Assembly: GCF_900454025.1 (NCBI RefSeq)
Contig: NZ_UGQM01000001.1
Location: forward strand, 5,766,001 to 5,830,000
Length of the DNA stretch: 64,000 nucleotides
Direction of reading: 5' to 3'
From: Mycolicibacterium gilvum
Lineage (GTDB): Bacteria; Actinomycetota; Actinomycetes; Mycobacteriales; Mycobacteriaceae
Under the pieces are notes generated by a model. The model did not search any database and was not told the origin of the DNA. It worked only from the letters and a program-made list of their open reading frames with translations. The position numbers and the translations under genes were made by a program. How positions within the stretch are numbered: the stretch's first letter is position 1; every line of letters starts with the position of its first letter. Below are positions 57,766 through 64,000 of this stretch, one piece after another.

Positions 57766-58579
57766 GGCGGCTCTTCACGAACAGTCCCAACCGCCGGTCC
57801 AGCGGATCGAAGAGCTTTCTGCCGCCTTCGGTCAGGCTCTCACGAGGCCCGATGGCGAGGTTGCCGAACGGGGCCAGGCTTTCGCTGAATATCCGCTCCA
57901 CCCGGTGCTGGAGCATGTCCTCGAAGTAGATGAAGACGTTGCGGCACAGGATCAGGTTGAACTCGCCGAAGGCGCTGTCGGTGGCGAGGTTGTGGGAGAA
58001 GAAGTCGATCCGCGACCGAAGCTCGGGGCTGAGGATGCACCGGTCGTACTTCGCGACGTACCAGTGCGAGAAGGGCCGTTCCCCGCCGCTGGCCTGATAG
58101 TTGCGGGTGGCCCGGACCATCGCGTCGGCCGGGTAGATCGCCGCCGTCGCGACCTTCAGCGACTCGGTGTCGATGTCGGTGGCGTAGATGCTCGCCCGTT
58201 CCAGCAGGCCGACCTCGTCCAGCAGGATCGCGATCGAGTACGCCTCCTCACCGGTCGCGCACCCGGCGATCCAGATCCGGATCCTCGGGTAGGTGGCCAG
58301 CCTGGGCAGGATCTCGGTGCGGATCTTGCTGAACACCAACGGATCCCGGAACATCTCGGTGACGTTGACGGTCATCGTGGCGAGCAGGTCCGCCAGCAGG
58401 GCCGGGTCCCGCAGAACCCTGCCCTGCGCCTCGGAGATACTGGCGAACCTGTGCCTGCCGACGAACGCGGCCAGCCGCCGATTGCGCGACGCGTCGCTGT
58501 AGTGGCGGAAGTCGTACCCGAGGTGTTCGAACACGGTGTAGAAGAACGCGTCGGCCTCGATGGCCTCCAGGCCCTTCAC
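57752..58579 (-). CDS. cheR: CheR-type SAM-dependent methyltransferase
   Basis: 275 aa. N-terminal helical CheR domain (about 1-75: YDFRHYSDASRNRRLAAFVGRH) and catalytic domain: VTEMFRDPLVF, the SAM-binding IWIAGCATGEEAYSIAILL, ATDIDTESLKVATAA and NLILCRNVFIYFED. It would methylate glutamates of a receptor-like partner. GTG at 58579 begins 1 nt after the stop of the hybrid kinase gene. No MCP receptor is encoded here, so the methylated partner is uncertain; the kinase's coiled-coil region is a candidate. Confidence 0.92.
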   Translation of the reverse strand: MKGLEAIEADAFFYTVFEHLGYDFRHYSDASRNRRLAAFVGRHRFASISEAQGRVLRDPALLADLLATMTVNVTEMFRDPLVFSKIRTEILPRLATYPRIRIWIAGCATGEEAYSIAILLDEVGLLERASIYATDIDTESLKVATAAIYPADAMVRATRNYQASGGERPFSHWYVAKYDRCILSPELRSRIDFFSHNLATDSAFGEFNLILCRNVFIYFEDMLQHRVERIFSESLAPFGNLAIGPRESLTEGGRKLFDPLDRRLGLFVKSRHGRP

Positions 58580-58580
58580 A

Positions 58581-61500
58581 TCAGGTCTCCGGGGGTTTGC
58601 GTTGCCCGCGCGGCGCTCCGGCCAGCCAGACCCGCAGCACCGAGGTCAGCTGATCCATGTCCACGGGTTTGGTGACGTAGTCCGACGCACCCGCCTCCAG
58701 GCATTTCTGGCGGTCGCCCTTCATCGCCTTCGCGGTGAGCGCGACGATCGGCAGATGGCGCCAGCGCGGTTCGGCCCGGATCCGGCGCATCGCCTCGTAG
58801 CCGTCCATCACCGGCATCATGATGTCCATCAGGACCAGCCCGACCTCGGGATGCTCGCCGAGAGCGTCCAGGCCGGCCTGTCCGTTGCGCGCCGGCAGCA
58901 CCGTGATGCCGTAGCGCTTGAGCGCACTTCCCAGAGAGAACACGTTGCGAACGTCGTCGTCGACGAGCAGCACCGTGTTGCCTTCCAGGGACTCGTCCAC
59001 CCGCCGGGGGTTGGCCAGGATCTCGCGTGCCGAGTTCGGCATGTCGTCGGCGACGCGGTGCAGAAACAGCGCGGTCTCGTCCAGCAACCGTTCCGGGGAC
59101 CGGGCGTTCTTCAGCACGATCGCGGCGGCCAGATTCTCCAGCCGTTCGGTCTCGACGGCGGTCAGCTCCCGGCCGGTGTGCACGATCACCGGCAGGCGCT
59201 TCTCCTTGAGCTGATCCTTGATCCGCTCGATCAGGTCGATGCCGTCGATGTCGGGCAGCCCGAGGTCGAGCACCAGGCAGTCGTAGGACGTGCCTCCCGA
59301 CAGTTCGTCGAGCACCTGGGCGCCGGTGCCGACGCAGGTGATCGCGATGTCGTCGCTCTCGATCATGTGCTTGACCACCTGACGCTGGTTGGCGTCGTCC
59401 TCGGCGACCAGCACATGGCGCGGACCCGGCTTCAGGAAGTCCGCGATGGAGCTGAACATCGACCGCAGATCGGAGATTTCGGCCGGCTTGTTCACGGTCC
59501 GGATCGCGCCCATGCGCATGCCCCGCCCGTCGTCCTCGGTTCCCGAAACGACGTTGACCGGGATGTGCCGGGTCGCGAGGTCGTGCTTGAGGACGTCGAG
59601 GACGACCCAGCCGGCCATGTCGGGCAGGCCGATGTCCAGCGTGATCGCCGCCGGCTGGTGTTGTTTGGCGAGCGCCAGTGCCATCCGGCCGCTGGCGGTG
59701 ATCACCGAGTCGAAACCGGCCTCGGCGGCGAGCCCGGAGAGCATCCGCGCGAAGGTCGGGTCGTCCTCGACGATCAGCAGGACCGGTTTGTCACCCTGCG
59801 GCCAGGCGACGTCCGAGGTGTCCACCGGGCCGAACCGGTCGGCCGTGTCCGTGTCCGTGTCGTCGGAGGGCGGGGCGACGGGCCGGGCGGGCGCGGGCCG
59901 CGGCGGGGCAGGGGCATCCGGCTCGGTAGGCGACTCGACGGGCAGGTAGCAGGTGAAGGTCGACCCCTCCCCCAACGCACTGCGCAGCGCGATGTCCCCG
60001 CCGAGGTGACGGGCCAGTTCACGGCTGATCGCCAGGCCCAACCCGGTGCCGCCGTACTGCTTGGCCGACCCGCGGCCGGCCTGCTGGAAGGACTCGAAGA
60101 TCAGGTGGTGGTCCTTCTCGTCGATGCCGATCCCGGTGTCCACGACGGCCATAGAAAGATAGCCGTCTCCCGGACTGCCGTCGGTGTCCACGCATCCAGA
60201 GAACTTCACCGACACCGATCCGGTGTCGGTGAACTTGATCGCGTTCGCGACGAGGTTCTTCGCGATCTGTTTGACCCGGGTGTAGTCGCTGGTGATCTGC
60301 CCGGGCGCAGAGTCGTCGACCGAGACCAGGAACTCGATGCCCTTGTCACCGGCGATCGGACGGAACGTCCGCTCCAGGAACGTGACGAGTTCGGCGATCG
60401 TGATCGGTTCGTTGTCGACGTAGAGCGATCCCGATTCGACCTTGGCCAGATCGAGCACCTCGTCGATCAGGTTGAGCAGATCCTTGCCCGACTGCTGGAT
60501 GGTTTCGGCGAACTCGTGCTGCTTGGCGTTGAGCGGCTCGTCGGATTCGGTCAACAGCCCGGCCAGGATCAGGATGCTGTTGAGGGGCGTGCGCAGCTCG
60601 TGCGACATGTTCGCGAGGAACTCCGACTTGTAGCGCGAGGACACCGCGAGCTCCTCGGCCTTGGCCTCCAGCGAGGCACTGAGATGCTGCAGCTCCTCGT
60701 TCTTCTCCTCCAGCGAATGAGCCTGTGCCTCAAGCCGTTCCGAGCTGGCGCGCAACTCCTCCTTCTGGGTGCGAAGTTCCTCGGTGGTCTCCTCCAGCTC
60801 CGCGTTCTGCGCCGACAGCATGTCCTCACGCTGGGTGAGCTGCTCGTTGGCGGCGCGCAGCTCCTCCTCCTGGGTTTGCAGCTCCTCGGTCTGGGCCTGC
60901 GAAACACGCAGCAGTTCACGGGTTTTCTGCGCGGACTCGATCGCACTGAGCGCGACGCCGGCCCCCAGCGCGATGCTGTCCAGCAGGTCGGTGTCCTCTT
61001 CGGAGAACAGCCGGAGGGCGGCGAGCTCGATGACGCCGACGACCTCGGACTCGAATTTGACGGGGACCAGCAGCAGCGACATCGGGCGGCTCTTGCCCAG
61101 CCCCGAGGTGATCTCGACGTAATCGTCTCCGACGTCGGTCACTTCGATGCGCACGCCCTCCAGCGCGCACTGGCCGACGAGCCCGTCGCCCAGCCCGTAC
61201 GAGTTCGGCAGGCCTTTACGCCGGTGGAAGGCGTAGGACGCGGTCAGCGCGTAGCGGCCCGGATCGTCGGGCTGCTGCAGGTACAGCGCCGCGTGCTTGG
61301 CGCCGACGGCTTTGGCACTTCCCGACAGGATGATCCCGCACGCGGCCGCGATGTCGTCGACGCTCTGCACGTCGGTCATCAGCTCGGCCTGGATCTCCTT
61401 GGCCCGGCGAGCCCGTTCGTTCTGCCGTGCCGACGAGGTCACGGTGCGGTGGATGTTACGGCTGGTGATGAACATCAGGGCGCCCAGCGCCACCACGATA

Positions 61501-62066
61501 AGGCTGGCGAACGTCCACAGGAACGCCCTGGACGTCCGGATCGAGTCACTCGCCGCCCGGTTGACCTCGTCGACCCTGCGCGAGGTCTCCTCGTCGATCT
61601 GGTTCAGCTGGTTCTCCAGCTGGGCGACATCACCGTCGACCTGCGACATGGCCGTCGCGGCGTCCTCGGCCGTCCGGACGTTCTGAACGTCGGAGCGGAA
61701 CGACCGCTGGAAGGACTCCCAGGAGGTCAGGGCCTGCTGATACTGGTTGCGGGTGTTGGCGTCGGCGGTGTCGCGGGCCGCGGACCGCAGATCCTCGTCG
61801 ATCATCCGGTCCCACTCGTCGAGTTCGCTTGACAGACTGGCACGCTCGGCCGGATCGGTCTGGAACAGCATCTGGCTGTAGGTCGCCAGCAGCGCCTGCA
61901 GATCCCTCCCGACATCGAGCGCGGTGATCTGCGCCTCGCGCGCCTGCTGGCGTTGCTCGTAGAGCGCCCCGACGCGGTTGGTCTGGATGGTGTACAGCGT
62001 GTTGGCGGTGACGATCGCCACCAACGCTGTTCCGCACAGAATCGCCAGCCGGGTCGCAAGCTTCAT
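58581..62066 (-). CDS. Hybrid histidine kinase with GAF, coiled coil and three receivers
   Basis: 1161 aa. TM1 (about 6-24) and TM2 (about 182-203) flank a helical extracellular sensor (25-180). Then come a GAF domain (about 235-380), a Glu/Gln/Leu-rich coiled coil (380-478), HisKA with His489 in [13 protein letters not shown], HATPase with [11 protein letters not shown] and VDTGIGID...[13 protein letters not shown], and a Pro-rich linker (about 720-760). Three receiver domains follow, with phospho-acceptor Asp in [18 protein letters not shown] and [12 protein letters not shown] multi-output phosphorelay hub at the membrane. ATG 62066, 6 bp after the GGDEF-EAL stop. Resembles sensors of Che-like, non-motility pathways. 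Confidence 0.92.
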   Translation of the reverse strand: MKLATRLAILCGTALVAIVTANTLYTIQTNRVGALYEQRQQAREAQITALDVGRDLQALLATYSQMLFQTDPAERASLSSELDEWDRMIDEDLRSAARDTADANTRNQYQQALTSWESFQRSFRSDVQNVRTAEDAATAMSQVDGDVAQLENQLNQIDEETSRRVDEVNRAASDSIRTSRAFLWTFASLIVVALGALMFITSRNIHRTVTSSARQNERARRAKEIQAELMTDVQSVDDIAAACGIILSGSAKAVGAKHAALYLQQPDDPGRYALTASYAFHRRKGLPNSYGLGDGLVGQCALEGVRIEVTDVGDDYVEITSGLGKSRPMSLLLVPVKFESEVVGVIELAALRLFSEEDTDLLDSIALGAGVALSAIESAQKTRELLRVSQAQTEELQTQEEELRAANEQLTQREDMLSAQNAELEETTEELRTQKEELRASSERLEAQAHSLEEKNEELQHLSASLEAKAEELAVSSRYKSEFLANMSHELRTPLNSILILAGLLTESDEPLNAKQHEFAETIQQSGKDLLNLIDEVLDLAKVESGSLYVDNEPITIAELVTFLERTFRPIAGDKGIEFLVSVDDSAPGQITSDYTRVKQIAKNLVANAIKFTDTGSVSVKFSGCVDTDGSPGDGYLSMAVVDTGIGIDEKDHHLIFESFQQAGRGSAKQYGGTGLGLAISRELARHLGGDIALRSALGEGSTFTCYLPVESPTEPDAPAPPRPAPARPVAPPSDDTDTDTADRFGPVDTSDVAWPQGDKPVLLIVEDDPTFARMLSGLAAEAGFDSVITASGRMALALAKQHQPAAITLDIGLPDMAGWVVLDVLKHDLATRHIPVNVVSGTEDDGRGMRMGAIRTVNKPAEISDLRSMFSSIADFLKPGPRHVLVAEDDANQRQVVKHMIESDDIAITCVGTGAQVLDELSGGTSYDCLVLDLGLPDIDGIDLIERIKDQLKEKRLPVIVHTGRELTAVETERLENLAAAIVLKNARSPERLLDETALFLHRVADDMPNSAREILANPRRVDESLEGNTVLLVDDDVRNVFSLGSALKRYGITVLPARNGQAGLDALGEHPEVGLVLMDIMMPVMDGYEAMRRIRAEPRWRHLPIVALTAKAMKGDRQKCLEAGASDYVTKPVDMDQLTSVLRVWLAGAPRGQRKPPET

Positions 62067-62072
62067 GTCACC

Positions 62073-64000
62073 CTAATTCTCGTCGACGCTGCCCAGGAAG
62101 CCACCGAGGTCGGTCACCTCGAGGGGATGTGAGTACAGAAAGCCCTGTTGCAGAACGCATCCCGCGTCCCGCAGCCAATCCGCCTGCCGCTGGTTCTCGA
62201 CGCCCTCGGCGATCAGACCCACCTGCATACATTCGGCGACCGCGATCTGGCTGCGGACCAGCCGCTGCGTGCGCTCGTTGTCGAGGACGTCGGCGATGAA
62301 GGACCGGTCGATCTTCAGCCAGTCCACCGGTACGTGCACCAGGTTGATCAGGCTCGCGTACTCCACGCCGAAATCATCCATGGCCAAACTGAATCCGTGG
62401 TCACGTGCGTTGCGCAGCGCGACGTGGGCCGGTTTCGGATCGCGGTGGAACGCCCGCTCGGTGAGCTCCAGGCACACGTTGCCGGCGGGGACGGAGCTGT
62501 CCCGGGTCGTGCTGAACAGGTGCTCCAGGAAGGTGCAGTCGAGGACCTGTTCGGGAGACACGTTCACGTGAAGTTTCAGATCGTCGCGGCCGAGCGACGC
62601 GTAATCGGTCAGGCTCCGCGCCAGAACCCACCGGCCCAGCGGCGCGGCCTGCCCGGCGTCCTCGGCCAGCGCGATGATCTCGCTGGCCGGGACGTCGACG
62701 CCACCGACCCGCCAGCGCAGCAGCGCCTCCACCCCGAAGGTCGTGTTGGTCTCGCAGTTCACGATCGGCTGGTAGACCATCCGGAGATCCGAGCGGGCGA
62801 TGGCCTCGACCACCTCGGTGCGCAGGTTGACCTTCCCCTGCTGGCGGGAACCGATCGCGTCGGTGTAGAGCACACACACCTGTGACTGGCTCTTCTTCGC
62901 CTCGAACATCGCCATGTCGGCCTGGGTCAGCAACTCCTCCGGAGTGTGGGCCGTGGCGCCGAGGCAGGAGATGCCCATGCTGATGGAGGGTTGCAGAATC
63001 GCACTGCCGCAGTGCACGGGCTGCCCCTGCACGAGTTCGAGGATCCTGTCACCGGCGGCCACGGCCGCCGCGGACGAGAGCACGTCTTCGAGCACGATCA
63101 CGAACTCGTCGCCGCCGATCCGGCAGACCAGGGTGTCCTCGCTGACCGCGGACCGCAGCCGCGTCGCGACCGCGAGCAGCAGTTCGTCACCCGTGTCGTG
63201 ACCGTAGGTGTCGTTGACCGCCTTGAAGTGGTTCACGTCGACATAGACGAGCGCGACCAGCGTCGCCATGGACGTCCGGTTGCGAGCGAGGGCCGCGAGG
63301 CGGTCGGTGAGCTGGCGGCGGTTCGCCAGGTCGGTCAACGGGTCGTGGCTCGCGAGGTGCCGGATCTCGGTCTGCGCGTGCTTGATCTCGGTCAGATCGT
63401 GGACCACGACGGCGACCAGCAGGTCCACCGAATCGCCGATCGGCGACAACGTGATCATCACCTCGACGTGCCGGCCGTCGTGCGCGGCCAGCGTCATCTC
63501 CAGCGAGACCTCCTGACGTGTCGTCAGGGCGTCGTCGAGGTGTTCCTGCATGCGCCCGCGCTCCGCGTCGACGGCCAATTCGACGATGGACCTGCCGAGC
63601 AACGCGTCGGTGTCCTGGCCGGCGGTGAACAACGACGCCGCGGCCTTGTTGCAGCTTCGGATGACGCCCGAGACGTCGACGGCGAGGATCGCGTCGCCGG
63701 TGGCCTGCATGACGGCCGCGTACTCGGCCTGCACCCGGTACAGCGTCGCGTTGGAGATGGCCAGCGCCGCTGCCGCGGACGCCCCGCGGAACAACGCCGC
63801 CTCGGTCTCGGAGAACGGGGGCCCGTCCGCGCGGCCGATACAGACCACGCCGAAGCGCTGGCTCCTGGCCGTCAGCTCCTCGACCATCACCGCGTCGTAG
63901 TTCGCCGCCCGGGCGATCGCCTCGGCATCGGTGTCGGCCATCAACGCCTGCAACAGTTCGAGCGCGCCGCGAGATTCGGTGTGCGACAGCGATTCATGCC
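62073..64000 (-). CDS. GAF-PAS-GGDEF-EAL c-di-GMP protein (5' end beyond window)
   Basis: About 642 C-terminal residues are present; the N-terminus lies past base 64000. Order: end of a GAF domain, a PAS domain (about VQAEYAAVMQATGDAILAVD onwards), a GGDEF domain with intact RIGGDEFVIVLE and DHPLTDLANRRQL-like SHDPLTDLANRRQL, and an EAL domain with GVEALLRW, NVSPEQ, LELTERAF, MDDFGVEYASL, KIDRSFI, AEGVENQ and QGFLYSHP. Both domains have their catalytic residues, so it could make and degrade c-di-GMP. Upstream of the hybrid kinase, CheR and CheB in one strand, probably an operon. Confidence 0.9.
   Translation of the reverse strand, partial: HESLSHTESRGALELLQALMADTDAEAIARAANYDAVMVEELTARSQRFGVVCIGRADGPPFSETEAALFRGASAAAALAISNATLYRVQAEYAAVMQATGDAILAVDVSGVIRSCNKAAASLFTAGQDTDALLGRSIVELAVDAERGRMQEHLDDALTTRQEVSLEMTLAAHDGRHVEVMITLSPIGDSVDLLVAVVVHDLTEIKHAQTEIRHLASHDPLTDLANRRQLTDRLAALARNRTSMATLVALVYVDVNHFKAVNDTYGHDTGDELLLAVATRLRSAVSEDTLVCRIGGDEFVIVLEDVLSSAAAVAAGDRILELVQGQPVHCGSAILQPSISMGISCLGATAHTPEELLTQADMAMFEAKKSQSQVCVLYTDAIGSRQQGKVNLRTEVVEAIARSDLRMVYQPIVNCETNTTFGVEALLRWRVGGVDVPASEIIALAEDAGQAAPLGRWVLARSLTDYASLGRDDLKLHVNVSPEQVLDCTFLEHLFSTTRDSSVPAGNVCLELTERAFHRDPKPAHVALRNARDHGFSLAMDDFGVEYASLINLVHVPVDWLKIDRSFIADVLDNERTQRLVRSQIAVAECMQVGLIAEGVENQRQADWLRDAGCVLQQGFLYSHPLEVTDLGGFLGSVDEN

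Noticed and set aside
58560-61832. 1,090-aa open frame on the plus strand
   Set aside because: It is antisense to the hybrid histidine kinase, has no domain and a composition typical of GC-rich shadow frames.

Overview
The window is a gene-dense, high-GC actinobacterial chromosome segment that looks like a rapidly growing Mycobacterium (Mycolicibacterium type). The signs are a perfect mycobacterial SOS box, a DUF222/HNH (13E12-like) protein, a WS/DGAT acyltransferase, a cutinase, a DUF4333 lipoprotein, an F420-type luciferase-like oxidoreductase, the flavin-less type of methylenetetrahydrofolate reductase known from mycobacteria, and many GTG/TTG starts placed 6-8 nt after a TANNNT -10 box (leaderless transcripts). 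I see no rRNA, tRNA, IS element, prophage or CRISPR array. This is core and soft-core chromosome rather than an island.

Layout. 1-3.9 kb (minus): hrpA helicase (cut by the window edge), a small membrane protein and the MTHFR. 3.9-8.0 kb (plus): lipoprotein, selO, WS/DGAT. 8.0-11.7 kb: an SOS-controlled HNH protein facing a class III aminotransferase, and a membrane protein. 11.8-20.7 kb: a collagen-like secreted repeat protein, a GAF-GGDEF-GAF protein, a CobW GTPase, DUF1697 and DUF2237 proteins, a DUF4333 lipoprotein, a MOSC protein, an MscS channel, a phosphotransferase, a secreted protein and a Nudix hydrolase. 20.7-25.8 kb is a stress and metal neighbourhood: ferritin-like protein, haem-oxygenase-like iron enzyme with a SigF-type promoter, CDGSH protein, methyltransferase, Cys-rich metal binder, cutinase and DJ-1/PfpI protein. 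25.8-28.7 kb: MarR plus MFS pair and a GH5 enzyme.

28.9-33.6 kb holds the most striking unit. A PAS-GAF-PP2C (SpoIIE) phosphatase, a CarH-like cobalamin-binding protein and a STAS anti-sigma antagonist are joined by TTGA and ATGA stop/start overlaps, followed by an SDR and an alpha/beta hydrolase. It reads as a partner-switching stress module with a B12, possibly light-sensing, input.

33.6-46.4 kb is mostly metabolic: thioesterase/HOT/SDR operon, metallophosphoesterase, TesB, SRPBCC and acyltransferase, a DUF3516 Ski2-like helicase, a SHOCT protein, LLM oxidoreductase, amidase and FNT channel. 46.5-49.8 kb is a cobalt nitrile hydratase operon (DUF1097 membrane protein, beta, alpha, accessory protein, then a CbiM-type cobalt permease) with three consecutive GTGA overlaps. 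50-52 kb carries two convergent GlxA-type regulators, one divergent from the nitrile hydratase operon. 52.2-56.1 kb: an acidic micro-ORF, an amidohydrolase, an FDOR-type oxidase, a cyclase-family hydrolase and a phospholipase D-like protein. 56.1-64 kb is a minus-strand signalling cluster in the order GGDEF-EAL protein (cut by the window edge), hybrid histidine kinase with three receivers, CheR, CheB and a secreted GH6 endoglucanase. It suggests c-di-GMP and methylation-type signalling tied to cellulose or biofilm turnover.

No stretch over 300 bases is without a gene or candidate gene. The largest regulatory gaps are 28697-28952, 49816-50050, 21710-21936 and 52010-52226.
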